A stretch of DNA of 64,000 nt from Cafeteria roenbergensis (lineage: Eukaryota; Sar; Bigyra; Bicosoecida; Cafeteriaceae): NCBI GenBank assembly GCA_008330645.1, contig VLTN01000032.1:62001-126000 (forward strand), in the 5' to 3' direction. Below the pieces are notes generated by a model. It did no database searches. It was not told where the DNA came from and saw only the letters and a program-made list of their open reading frames with translations. Below are positions 22,685 to 33,331 of the stretch, piece after piece. Position 1 is the stretch's first letter. Each line of letters begins with the position of its first letter. The position numbers and the translations under genes are program-made.

Positions 22685-23177
22685 GCGAGGCGCTCGACGC
22701 TGGCCGGGCGAAGCGGCTCCTTCTGTTTGGAGCCTCCCTGCTTGGATCGGGCCGGTTTTTGTCCACCAGCTCTCCAGCTCACGGGAGCCTCGGCACCGGG
22801 CTGAGCAATGGCTGTTTTGCGACCACGGCCTCTGGCAGTTCGCCCAGGCCCCTTGCATCGCTCGTCAGCCCCTCGCAATCGCTGTCTCTGCCCTTCTGAG
22901 CTGCCCCTTCCCCTCTGTTCATGTGTGGCGCCAACGCTGCTGCTCTGCTGCTGTCCCTGCATAATGCCTGTGAGGAGCCCGCGCGTCTGCGCCTCGCTCG
23001 CCAGAGTGGCCGCAAAGGCAGCTGGCATCCACGCAGCAGCCAGGTACGCACGCACACGCCAGGTCAGAGTGGGGTGTGTGGAGCAAGGCCGCGTCACGAC
23101 GGGGGCGCAGTTGCTGGTTCGATTACCACGGGCTCCTTCCGCGCTGCCCCGAGCCAGTGCGCTTTGGCTGCTGCCGC
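22685..23177. other. Convergent 3' gap
   Basis: About 490 bases between two facing gene ends, where both 3' UTRs should lie. GGTTCGATTAC at about 23116 recalls a tRNA B box, but no tRNA fold surrounds it. Nothing else is seen. Confidence 0.45.
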
Positions 23178-25851
23178 TCAGAGCGAAGCTGAAGAGGACG
23201 CGACGGACGCCAACAGCCCACCTTCCTCCCCTATCGAAGCCAGGGCAGCCCGCTGGGAGTCGCTCAGCTCCACACCGCAAGCAGCCTGGGTGGACCACCA
23301 CCCGGCCCGGCCAAGCATTTCTCCGAACGACTCGAGGTCTCGGAGCGACTCTGCATTTGCCGCTGGTGCGGCGTCGAGGCGCAGCTGTCGGAGCAGGCGC
23401 AGGGCCAGCGGGAGGGGGTAGTTGGTGTCCATCCACTGCAGGCAGCTGCTCACCAGCATGTCAAGGTGCGGGCGCCGTTGCTCGTCGTCGGAGGCAGATT
23501 CAAGGGCCTCCCAGGCGCAAGGCGCGAGGTCGTCGGAGGCACCCACCTCTGCGACAATGGCGCGGGAGGTTGCCTCCGAGGCCCGCCACTCCGCGTCTGC
23601 CTCCGCGGCTGAGAGCGCTCTATCGTCGGGGTCGGGCCTCCTGGCAATGCCGGCCTCCAGGTCCGCCACCTCCTGCCTTGCGAACAGGGTGCGGAGCTCT
23701 GCGCCGCGGCCCGGGAACATCTCCTCCAGCTGCTTGGCATCGCGCACGCGCCTGGAGTAGAGAGGAGTGCGGCCAAGGGCGGCAGCGATGGCGTCGGCAT
23801 CGATGGGGTCAGTGCTGAGGGGTCGCCACGCCTGGCGCGGGAACGAGGTGAGGTTGCCGCGCGTGTTGGCGTGGGCCAGCTCGGCCGCTAGGTCCACCGT
23901 CCCTGTGATTCCGCGCGCCAGCAGGTACACGAACGCCTGAATGCCCTCAATGGTGTCCACGCAAGCCGGAATCTCGAACCTGCAGCCCAGCGGGAGGGAG
24001 AGATCGGGGAGCACGCCAACACGTCAGGCAACACAGGGGGGGCGATGGGCGTGTGTGTGTGTGGAGGGGGGGGGGGGGGGGCAGGGCGGCGGAGCGAGCG
24101 AGCTTCGCCCGGTTCGCGGGGCTCGCCCGTGCGCCCCAGAGGCGAACTCGGGAGGAGCCGAGAGATGCGGGGTGCGGGGTGGTACAATGGGCCAGCATCA
24201 GGGGTGGGGGCGGGGGGAGGGCATGCATGCGAGCATTGCGCTGGCAGAGAGCGAGCCACACCAGGCGCGCTCGTGCGCTCACGAGAGGGGGATGTAGCGC
24301 GGTTTCGTGCTGTCCCAGACCGAGAAGTTCGCGACCCGCCGGAGCACATCGGTAGCAGCGTGGCCCACACCGCGGTGGTTCTCGCTGTCCATCAGGATCA
24401 CGCTGTACTCGTGGGACTGCGTCGGGGCCGTTCCCTCGCGTCCTGGCGGCGCGCGCTTCGCAGGGAGCTTGATCGCCGTGACTGCCACCCAGTGAGTGGC
24501 CAGCCCCAGCAGAAACGAGTGATGGTGAGCGTCCTCGTCGCGGAACCGCGCCACGGCGTCCAGAAACGCGGGCACATCGGCGGGCAAAGACCCCTGCCGG
24601 AAGGAGCTCGACCCGAATTCTGCGGCGACAATTCACAGGAGAGCGGAGTTCGGGCGTTGAGAGGAGCCGGGTTTGCAGTCGACCTGCGGCGAGGCGAATC
24701 AGCCGCGCCGCCTACGACCCATCCCGCGCCGTCGCCCGACCGTTGCAAAGAGAAGGAGCGTCTGGCCCCGCCATTGCAGTCCCGGCCCCGCCCTCGTCCC
24801 CTGCCGGCATTCCTTCGCCCTCCCTGCCTGCGAACCACCCTCCCCGCTGCGCGGCTTGCGAGCAGAGCCACGCGAGGGCGTGCTCACCCAGGCACACCGT
24901 CATGTTGTCGCAGAGGTCCTCCAGGACTGAGGGCGGGTCGCGCTGGATGCTGCGGATATGCGGGCGCTCCAGCACGTCCCCTGTGAGGCTTCGCTGCTCC
25001 CGCAAGGGCTGCCCGCCCGCCTTCCAGTTGGTGAACGCCTCGTCGTACAGCCGCTCCCGCACTTGCCGGAAGAGTCTCCAGAACGCCGCCCTCGACCCCA
25101 GGCTCGCCGCCATGTCGCCGAACCACTCAGGGCGGGCCGCGCCGCTGCCCTCCAAAGCAGTGCCGCTGCAGGCTGCCGAAGGTGCGGCTGCGGGAGCTGC
25201 AGCTGCGGCCATGCTGGCTGGATCAGGCGTTGACACGCTCGAAGTCGCGCCCGCACTGGGACCCGACGCGGCCTTGGAGGATTCGTCGGTTTCGACCAGG
25301 CTCGCAGCTGCGCCCCTGGACATTGCCACAAGCGGCGACCCTGGGCTGGCGTCTCCTCCCACGAGTGCGCCGGCGTAGTGGTTGGCAACGACGGCGTTGA
25401 AGAGGGCCTTGTAGCCGCAGATGCCGGTGCTCGCGGGCTGCTTCACCACACGGGGCTGAATTACGCGCACCACCGGTCCCGTGTCGCCGACCCGCACGAT
25501 GCGGTCGGCCAGCACAGGGCTGCTGCTGTCGAGAGGCGGGGTCGTTGCCGACTCGCCTTCGGGGCCAGACTCGAGGCCGAGGAGCTCCGACAAGCAGCAG
25601 CTCGACGCGCTGGAGCGTGTGCTCGCGCCAGGCGCAGGGCCAACCACCACGTCGTGCACGATGTCGAGCAACACGCGCTCGGCAAATTCCTTGCCAATGA
25701 GGCCGTCGTCCGAAGCCGATTTGCCGCCTCGCAGCGCCTCCGCCGCTTCCCCCAAAGGGACCACGGGTGCTGATCCGGCGCGCTCTCTCGGTGCACTGCT
25801 CGTGCCAGCTTGGGCGGCGGCAGCGCCCGCAGTGCTGGCATTGTTACCCAT
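23178..25851 (-). CDS. Putative N-myristoylated papain-fold cysteine protease, family unassigned
   Basis: Minus-strand exons 25851-24888, 24619-24283 and 23979-23178 join in phase to 700 residues. The start MGNNAST is a good N-myristoylation signal (Gly2, Ser6), suggesting membrane attachment. I do not recognise the exact family. The order Cys145 in GICGYKALFNA, His364 in ATHWVAVTAIK and Asp399 in VILMDSENH, with hydrophobic strands around His and Asp, is that of papain-fold proteases including many deubiquitinases. An Ala-rich insert lies between Cys and His (~residues 165-235). After the triad comes ~275 mostly helical residues with no domain I can name. Intron 2 (23980-24282) contains a TG/G run. 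The gene is head-to-head with PrimPol. The protease assignment is inference from motif order, not a full family match. Confidence 0.6.
24050..24081 (+). repeat. Intronic (TG)n followed by a G homopolymer
   Basis: A short TG run passes into about 16 consecutive G, inside intron 2 of the minus-strand protease-like gene. On the coding strand it is a C-run upstream of the acceptor. Probably a simple repeat and prone to sequencing error. Confidence 0.9.
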
Positions 25852-26182
25852 CCGGAGAATTCCAATCCAGGCTTCGGCTGTCGCACTGCTGTGCGGTTCG
25901 CTCGCTCACCGGGACGGACGTGTGCCAACACTCGGTACCGGGCGATTCTGTGCCTCAGGCCCGCGATGCTCGGCAGTCTGGGCGAGTGGGTCGGGGGATC
26001 GACTCATGTGCCCGACACAAAGCACACTCTGCAGCTCTGCCGCAGCAGCAACCGGCGCCGTCGCTCCAGGCGGCTGGCTGGCGGAGCGTGAGCCACTGCA
26101 ACCCCCCCCATGCAGCGTGAAAGGTCGCTCTAGTCGCTGTTGCTGCTTGGGGAGGCGGGCGCGAGACTTGGCCGCTGGCAGA
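25852..26182. promoter_or_regulatory. Head-to-head promoter region, protease-like gene and PrimPol
   Basis: The 331 bases between two divergent start codons must hold both promoters and 5' UTRs. A CCAAT sequence lies at about 25862. No TATA box is evident. Shared regulation is inference from spacing only. Confidence 0.5.
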
Positions 26183-27667
26183 ATGGCTGCATGGGGCGAC
26201 GCGCCCACGCCACCGCGACGCCCAGCGCTCGCCGCCCAGGTGCTGGCCGTGGCCGCTCGAAGGAAAAGGGAGCGGACATACACAACGACCTTGCGGCCCG
26301 GCAAGCGGGGCCGTGAGGGGGCGCCGGTCGGCGGGATTTACGAAGTCTTCCCGAAGCAAGCACTGGCATTTGAAGCAGCGGACGCGTTCAACCGCAGCCC
26401 GCTCGCACAAGACGCGTGCGGGCCGTGCAGGGTCGTTTCGTTCGAGACAAACGCCCAGGGTGAGCTGCTGGCGAGGCGATTGGGACGCGGCCTGACTAGC
26501 GAGCGGCGTCGCCTCACCGGGGAGCTTCTCGTGTCTGCGCCGCCGCGCACCGCAGGGCGGCGTCGATTCGTCGCTTGCACCGCGGAAAAGCTTTGGCGGC
26601 GCATGGTTGCGCTGCCCGTGGGCGCCCGCCACTTCTACGAGATCATTCGGGAGGGCTGCGCTTGCCACCTGTACCTCGACATCGAGTTCAGGCGGGCAGC
26701 CAACAAGGGCCTGGACGGGTCGGCGCTGGTGGCCTTTCTTACCGTGCGCATCCTCACGGCCTTGCAGGTGAGCCGTGCGCTTTCGTCGCGCCGCAGCAAA
26801 GTGTGTCGCACGCTGCGCCGGTGGGGGCGTTCTCAGCGCAGCCGTCAGAGTCGTTGCACATGCATCCATCCCGCTGCACTTGTTTGAGCCCAGGAGCGGT
26901 TCGGAATTCGCGCTGGGCTCGAGGATGTGATTGACCTTGACTCGTCCACCGATGCGAAGTTCAGTCGCCACCTCGTCGTCGTCCTCCCCGGCGGGCAGCG
27001 GTTCCGGGACAACCAACACGTTGGTCGGGTGAGTCGGGCACATCCCATGAAACGGAGACATGCCATCAAGGGCATGCTTCGTCCTCCTCTGGCTGTCTTG
27101 TTTCCGTTCTTTGAGGGTGCCTGCTGAGCGTGCCTGCCGAGGCACCCTCCTTGCCCCCAGTCGCCGGTGGGCCCGCAACCAGCGTCTGGCCAACGCCCGG
27201 CAGGCCATGGCAGAGTGTCTTCCAGGCCGCGCCCACCTCCACTTGCCCGCAGTTTGTGCTACTGCTCGTGGCAGCCCTGGCGAACGAGGCGGCGACCGAT
27301 GCTCTCGCTGCGGCTCTCTGGGTGCGGCCTGAAGAGACCGACGCGGCGCCCCCGGCAACAGAGGGCGCTCCGGCGCCGGCAGTTGCAGCTTCGATGGCGG
27401 GCCCGGGCGAGTCCACAGACAGAGCGAAGCCGGGCAGGGCGGAAGAATCACGGACGCCCCTTGAGGGCCGCACCCCCATCGTCGACCTTGGCGTGTACAC
27501 GCGAAACCGCGCGATGCGACTGTACATGTCCCGGAAGTACGGCAAGAAGGCATCGCTCATGCCTGCAAGCACAAACGCGTTTGAAGTGAGCGGGCGCTTG
27601 GCATGGTGGCGTGCGCGGACGGTTGGGGAATCCCGAATCGCTAGCAGCAGCGGCGGCGGCAGTGGCA

Positions 27668-27720
<53 letters not shown>

Positions 27721-28716
27721 TGCGGAAGTGGTGGCGGCAGTGGCGGCGGCGGCGGATGCGGAAGTGGCGGCGGCAGTGGCGGCGGCGGCGGCTGCGGAAG
27801 TGGTGGCGGCAGTGGCGGCGGCGGCGGAAGCAGCAGGGTGGCCCTCGTTCACGCAGACGGCGGGCCGCAGGAGGTCCAAGCGGGGGACATCGCTTGGGAG
27901 AGAAGCGTGTGGGACGCCGCGTTCGTGACCCCGTGGGGCACGCCTCCCGAATCAACGACTGCGCCGTTGGCGTCGGACTCGACCGAATGCGGCGGCGAAG
28001 GGCCGCAGCTGCTCGAAGTGCCGTTGTCCAGCCTGTTTGCGCTGGGCTTGGGAACAGAGAGCGGGGCGTTCCGGGCGCAGTCCGGCAAGGTCGGGCCCGG
28101 GTTGCATCCCAGCCCCGGGGCTGGCGTCCTCGCCATGTATAACGCGCTGCTTCGCGAGGACGCGCCGCAGGACGGCTGGGGCCGGGGAGGCGACCGCCCG
28201 GCTGTTGCAGTGCCCCAGACGAGACCTGCGGCCGAGTCCCCATTCCCTCCTGTGGATGCTTGGGTGCTGCAGCTTGCGGCGTCTTTCGGGGGGCCGCCCG
28301 CGCGCATTCGCTCCGTGGCTGTGCTGACCAGGGCCGTTCGCCTCGTGAGTCTGGACCGCAACGCAGGAGCGACTTCCGAGGCTGCTGCTGGCGAGGGGGA
28401 CCGAGCACCAAGCCAAGGCGAGTCCGCCGGCGCGGCGGGAGCCGCTCCCACAGATGCTGCTGGTCCTGACCGGCGCGAGGCGGCGCTGGTCCGTCGGCTC
28501 ATCTACAGCATGGCCGACAATCGGTTCTGCCTCCGCATCGGGCGACAGCACCGGTCTAACAACGTTGCGTTTAGCGTGGATCTAGAAGCCGGCACGGCGA
28601 GCCAGACGTGCATGGACCCGCTCTGCCGTGGGTGGAGGTCGGACGCAGTGCAGGTCCCAGTTGAAGTGTTGCCGGACCAAGTGCCGGCAGGCGTTTGCGT
28701 CGAGCCCGTGGAGTGA
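26183..28716 (+). CDS. PRIMPOL: PrimPol primase-polymerase
   Basis: Archaeo-eukaryotic primase that re-primes stalled forks and bypasses lesions in nucleus and organelles. Exons 26183-26767, 26894-27028 and 27253-28716 join in phase 0 to 727 residues (human 560). All three catalytic motifs are intact: Asp166-Ile-Glu168 (LYLDIEF), Ser219-Arg-His221 (KFSRHLVVV) and Asp318 (VDLGVYTRNR). The zinc finger is Cys666-X6-His673-X19-Cys693-X4-Cys698, the same spacing as the human Cys419/His426/Cys446/Cys451 site. Between motif III and the zinc finger lies a Gly/Cys/Ser minisatellite. The protein ends 29 residues after the last zinc ligand, so the C-terminal RPA-binding region of human PrimPol is absent. 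The ATG at 26183 is the best start; the frame is open upstream, but only into the divergent intergenic region. Confidence 0.95.
27651..27831 (+). repeat. Coding Gly/Cys/Ser minisatellite in PrimPol
   Basis: A GGC-rich run coding for polyglycine leads into three copies of a 36-bp unit starting at 27721, 27757 and 27793. Each copy encodes CGSGGGSGGGGG. The reading frame is kept throughout. Confidence 0.95.
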
Positions 28717-28975
28717 ACAGACCCGAGGTTTTTGTTTGTCTGGCAAACGCGCGCGGCTGCAGTGCGATGGGCGGTGCCGAGCCGGTGGTGACTGTTGAAA
28801 AAGATTGCAAGAGGGAGAGAGAGAGCTCACAAGCAAACGCATGCGCGGGCAGTTGCGCCAAGTGCCCGGTGAGGGACGGGGAAGCGCTCGCAGCTTCACA
28901 GCTAGAGGGAGGCGAAAGGTCAAGCGTGGTGATGCCCCGCCAGCCGCGGGAAGCAGGGTGGGGCAGCAGCCCGTG

Positions 28976-30637
28976 TTAGTCTTCTAAGTCGTCGTCGTAT
29001 GCAGACTGCCTTCGCCTTCGACTCGCTGTGGACCCCGATCGGCTGCGACTGCGGTCGCGGGACGACCCTTCGCCGGGGTCTCCCTTGCCCTTCTTCTTTC
29101 GGCAGCAGCAGCAGCAGCAGGGGCACACCAGGGTGAGCGCGAACCACGCCGCGGCCGCGTGAATGACCACGAGCCCTGCGGCTGCGCCGCCCACCGGCAG
29201 CAGTTCCGACTTGATCAGCGTGGAGATGCGCTGGGAGAACGCATGCTCCGTGATGTTCGGGCACCCTGACGTGACGTCAGCAGGGACCCAGACGCACCCG
29301 GGCCCGTTCCGCTCGTCAACCGTCGTGTTGCAACAGGAGTGATAGACGTTGTTGAAGAAGACCTCGAGCTGCTGCTCGGCCGCGTTTGCCTCGCTGGGGA
29401 GCTTGATGCCCTCCACGTCCACGATGAGAAAGACTGACCCGCCCAGCTCCGCGGTGGTGAGAATGGACATGCAGATCACGTATATGAGCAGAAGCATCTT
29501 CCCGCTGGCCTTGGTGAACCGAGTGGCGCCGAACGAGCCCAGCGCCCCCACAGCCACGAAGCCCAGGCCGACGCCGAGGAGCACATACATGCCCAGCTCC
29601 GGGATGATCTTGGCGAAGGAGGACTTTTTGACCAGGCCGTAGGCTCCAGCGGCCGCCACCCCCGCGCCTGTGGCGATGACCAGGATGTTGACCATGACGA
29701 GGAAGAACACCTTGCAGGTGCACCGGCCGCCGCAGCAGGCGCAGCCCGGGAGCACCTCCGGCTCGTCGTCGTCGTCGCCCCAGTCTCCCGCGGCCGACGA
29801 GGCGCGGCGGGATCGCGACGAGGACCCCAGCAGGCTCTCGCCAAGCTCGCCCCGGCCCTTGCCACTGGAGGCGGCGCGCTCCCTGCGCAGGGACGCGAGC
29901 TCCTGCTTGAGGGTCGCCACCTCGTCCTGTGTCTCCGCGTGCCTCGCCTCCAGGTCGCGCAGGCGGGCCGGCGCGGCCACGGATCCGCCGGTGCTGCTGC
30001 CGCCCATCCGCGAGAAGAAGCCGCCCCCGGTGCGGCCGGCGCCCACCACCGCCTGGTCCTCGTCAGCGTGCCTCCCGCGTGCCGCAGCAACGGAGTTCTT
30101 GCGCGACTTGCCCCAGCCCCCCGAGGCAGGCTCGGAGGACGCCGCCGCGGCCGCTCGCGACTCGTAGTGATCGGGGCTCGGGGGGGAGGGCGGCGGGGGC
30201 GGGCCGCGGGGCGGGGCAGGGCCCGGCGGCGAGTCGGGCACAGCGACCATTGCAGTGGTGGCCGCCGCCGACCGGCTCAGCGCCGACTCAGCGATGCCCC
30301 GCAGGTCCCCGCGGAACGAGGACAGGTCCACGCACGACGCGAGCGCGCCCACCCAGTCGGCCAGTGCCCCTGGCTGCTCAGGAATAAGCGTGTACGCGCG
30401 CCCCGGGACCTCCAGCTCGAACACGTTCGCGGAAAAGGCCTTGGCGCCGCCGCGGACCTTGGCCGGGTTGCCGCGCGAGACCCGCGTGGCACGGGTCACG
30501 TCGACATCGCCGTGCTCCTTCGCGAGGCTGGCGTCGTCAAAGTAGCGCAGGCGCCCGCTTCGCTCGAGGACGAACCAGCGGCGCTTGAAGCCCTTGACCA
30601 TCCCGCGCTCTCCCTTCTTCCACAGAAAGCCCTCCAT
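28976..30637 (-). CDS. PH domain - coiled coil - tetraspanin fusion protein
   Basis: A single 553-residue frame starting at the first ATG (MEGFLWKKGERG). Residues 1-~110 are a PH domain with the classic GFLWKKG opening, RRWFVLE strand and closing Trp helix (ADWVGAL), which would bind phosphoinositide. A Pro-rich linker, a short coiled coil (DEVATLKQELASLRRE) and an acidic patch follow. The C-terminal half is tetraspanin-like: TM1, TM2 and TM3, a large extracellular loop with a CCNTT motif (CCG in classical members) and further Cys and N-glycosylation sites, then TM4. A CPCCCCCC cluster after TM4 suits palmitoylation. The tail is Arg/Ser-rich and ends DDDLED. Tetraspanins organise membrane microdomains. 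A cytosolic PH domain on one is, to my knowledge, unusual. The gene is head-to-head with the next one. Confidence 0.82.
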   Translation of the reverse strand: MEGFLWKKGERGMVKGFKRRWFVLERSGRLRYFDDASLAKEHGDVDVTRATRVSRGNPAKVRGGAKAFSANVFELEVPGRAYTLIPEQPGALADWVGALASCVDLSSFRGDLRGIAESALSRSAAATTAMVAVPDSPPGPAPPRGPPPPPSPPSPDHYESRAAAAASSEPASGGWGKSRKNSVAAARGRHADEDQAVVGAGRTGGGFFSRMGGSSTGGSVAAPARLRDLEARHAETQDEVATLKQELASLRRERAASSGKGRGELGESLLGSSSRSRRASSAAGDWGDDDDEPEVLPGCACCGGRCTCKVFFLVMVNILVIATGAGVAAAGAYGLVKKSSFAKIIPELGMYVLLGVGLGFVAVGALGSFGATRFTKASGKMLLLIYVICMSILTTAELGGSVFLIVDVEGIKLPSEANAAEQQLEVFFNNVYHSCCNTTVDERNGPGCVWVPADVTSGCPNITEHAFSQRISTLIKSELLPVGGAAAGLVVIHAAAAWFALTLVCPCCCCCCRKKKGKGDPGEGSSRDRSRSRSGSTASRRRRQSAYDDDLED

Positions 30638-30927
30638 CACGGCGGCCCTCGGGGTGCAGGAAGCGGCCTCGCGGCGCGGCGAGGGGTCGCGGGGCGGCGG
30701 GCTGCCGGGACCCTGCGGCCTGTGGCTGGGCACGCCGCAATCCCGGCGCGCGCCTGCTGAAAAAGCCGCCCGCAGATATTGGGCGGCGCGCAAGCAATGG
30801 GTCAGCCGGCCGGCGATCGACAGCCGCCGGAAACGGCCTGCGTCGGTCGACGAACAAGGGCGCAGCGCTCTGCAGTCGCTCGCCGTCGCGGGCGCGCGCC
30901 GCGGGGAGCCGGGGCCACAAGGTCCCC
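30638..30927. promoter_or_regulatory. Head-to-head promoter region, PH-tetraspanin and type I membrane gene
   Basis: There are 290 bases between divergent start codons. A CCAAT sequence on the minus strand (GCCCAATATC, about 30776-30785) is the only motif I note. Two membrane-protein genes flank it, so co-expression is possible but unproven. Confidence 0.5.
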
Positions 30928-32599
30928 ATGCGGGTAGCTAGCTCCGTGCTGGCGGCTTGCGCCGTGGCCTCTCTGGCCGCGGCCGTGTCTGCCGCCTTGC
31001 CCGCGGCCTGCATGGACGGAGGCTCGAACGGCACGGCAATCGCTGGCTGCACCCCGCTGTACAACGACACCGTGCTGGCCTCCGTTACCGTGAACGCGGG
31101 AGAGTACCGCAACTTCCACTGGGTGGTGGGAAACTACCTGGACATGGACGACGAGGCCGGCAACCGGCGAAGCGTCACCTTCGAGGTCCGCCCTTGCTCC
31201 GGCAGCGCGCACCTGTTTGTGCGCGCCCTGGCCAAGCCGTTCCCCACGGCCGAGAGCCACGACTACGCGTCGGCAAAGAACGGCCAGCCCAACTCGGTGA
31301 CGCTGCAGCTGCTGCGCGCGCACTTTTACATCAGCGTGCTGGGGGTGGGCGACGCCTCGATCGCAGCCCAAGCAACTCCCGCCGAGCCCATCCGGTTCTC
31401 CATCATCGCCAAGGTGTCTGGAGGTGAGCGCAGTGCGACCGTTGTCGAACGCGGGATGCGGCCGCTGGGGCTCCCGGGGGTCGTGGCGCGGCGCGCAAGG
31501 CGGACGCTGCCCGTGCGGTGAACAGCGCAACGCGGAAACGGCAGCTTGCTCGCCCCGAAGCCCCCGCCGCCCGCCGCCCGCCGCCCGCCGCCCGCCGCCC
31601 GACCGTGCCTCTTCCTCCCGCGCTCGCGCCCGCGCCCGCCCCGCTCCCTTGCGCAGGAGCACGGTACCCCGAGCCCGGTGCGGAGGGCGCCTTGGCGGTG
31701 ACCACCAAGTTCACCGAGAGCCTGTTGCTCGCGGACGACACGATGGAAATGCTCGTCTCCTTCGTCCCCGTGCCCACGGCCGCGCAGGCCTTCGAGTACC
31801 GCGTCTACACTGTGAGCCCGCCTGAGCACGCCGCGCCTTGGGCTCCGTCGAGGGAGGGCCAGCCGCCCCGCTGCCGCAGCGCTCGCGCCCGCAGAAGGGA
31901 AGCGACGCCCCCCGCGCGCGCGCCTGCTAGCTCGTTCCCCGCCCGACGCAGGCCCCCAACACGACGACGAGCCCGTGCGGCGGCGCTTCCGGCAGCGGGT
32001 CTTGCGTCAAGACGACTCTCTGCGGCGTGGAGAGCGCCATGACCCCGCGCACGCCGTGGCAGCCGATGCAGTACTCGGGCTCCAACGTGACCGTGGTGGC
32101 GCCCGGCCTGCCGCAAAACATCGAGCAGACCTTTGTGGTCGTGGGCAGGCCCGTGGGCGTGAACGCGTCGGAGCACCCGGAACAGACTGTGGTGTACACG
32201 GCCACGACAGGCACGCCCGAGTACGAGAAGGTGTTGCAGACGGAGAGCGACGACACCATCCTTATCACCCTCGGGATCGTTGGCGGCGTCCTCGTCCTGC
32301 TCTTCGTCGTCGTCTTCGTTGCTCGGCGGAGGCTCATCGCTGTCTTCCAGACCCGCAGCCACCGCAAGCGGCCGGAGGACACCGTTGACACCAAGGCGCT
32401 GCGCGAGGAGCTGCTCCGCCGCGAAGAGGCTCGCAGGGCCAAGAGTGGCGAGGACGCACCCAGCCTGGGAAGTGCCGAGGGCGACGCCAAGCCCAGCAGC
32501 TCCGACCCGGACGCCAAGGTGCCCGCCCCGCGACCCCCCGCACCCGGGAAGGACTCGCACTCGCGCGCGGCAGGCGTGTCCGGCGGCTCCAAGGACTGA
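30928..32599 (+). CDS. Type I membrane protein of unknown function
   Basis: Exons 30928-31423, 31657-31811 and 31952-32599 join in phase to 432 residues. An N-terminal signal peptide (hydrophobic, ending around VSAALPAAC) leads into a ~295-residue luminal or extracellular region with Cys residues and several N-glycosylation sites (NGT, NDT, NTT, NVT, NAS). The region has beta-rich segments such as FSIIAKVSG and LAVTTKFTESLLL. One membrane span (~318-341, TLGIVGGVLVLLFVVVFVA) is followed by a basic, then Glu/Lys- and Pro/Ser-rich cytosolic tail. I do not recognise the family. Topology is well supported; function is not. Intron 1 contains a CCCGCCG microsatellite. Confidence 0.78.
31563..31601 (+). 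repeat. Intronic (CCCGCCG)n microsatellite
   Basis: About five tandem 7-bp units lie in intron 1 of the type I membrane protein gene, roughly 55 bases before the acceptor. They may extend the polypyrimidine-rich acceptor region. Confidence 0.9.
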
Positions 32600-33331
32600 G
32601 CGCGCCGTCGCGCGCGACGGGCGGGCCCGACCTTTGCCCTGCTTGCCCTGTGGTCCTTCGTGGCAGGGCATGGGGCAGTGGGGGCTCCCTGCTGTTCTGT
32701 CGGATTGCCTGGTGCCCAGCCTTCCCAGGGCGCCACGGCGGTTGCATAGCCCGTGGTGCCAATGCGTGGTGCGTGGGGCCAGTGTTTCAAAGCTCGTGTT
32801 CATCCTTGCGACCCCCCGTGCCGACTGGCGTGCTGCCCCCGATGGCGCGTGGTCGAGATCGGTCCACTCGTGCCGAGACAGGCATCGCTCGCAACAACCT
32901 GTCCATCCTCCAAACCGAGCCGCTCGCGTGCACGATGCAGCGCGAGAGTGGCCGTGCAAGCGGAGAGGCTGCTCGTGAAGAGTGCAGCTGTCAAGTTCGC
33001 GCGACCGAGCAGGCAACGGCACCGGATTACGGAGGTGGCGCATCGCAAAGACATCGCCGAGCGAACACAAACCAGGAAGGGACACGCAAGCGTCGCGCAA
33101 GCAGCCCCCCAGCTGAGCTGCCGCAGGCGACTGACGCACTGGCACGCAGGTCGCATCGAATCAAAATATGCGCAGAACACCGGAAGCAGCACGGGCAAAA
33201 CACGCAGGCGGAGCTGTGCAAACCAGCAAACGAACGCACCACTGGTGCAGCCAGAAGGCTGCCGCCCTCCAGTGCCGCAGAGGCAAGCCTGCTCAGTGGC
33301 GTGGTGGGGGCGCGAACCTCGGAGCCGTGCC
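32600..33331. other. Convergent 3' gap
   Basis: About 730 bases between two facing stop codons. The open frames crossing it resemble no protein and are explained by base composition. It should contain two 3' UTRs; no AATAAA is obvious. Confidence 0.45.

Noticed and set aside
23050-23135. Possible tRNA gene suggested by GGTTCGATTAC near 23116
   Set aside because: No A box, acceptor stem or anticodon arm can be folded around it, and the T-stem does not pair.
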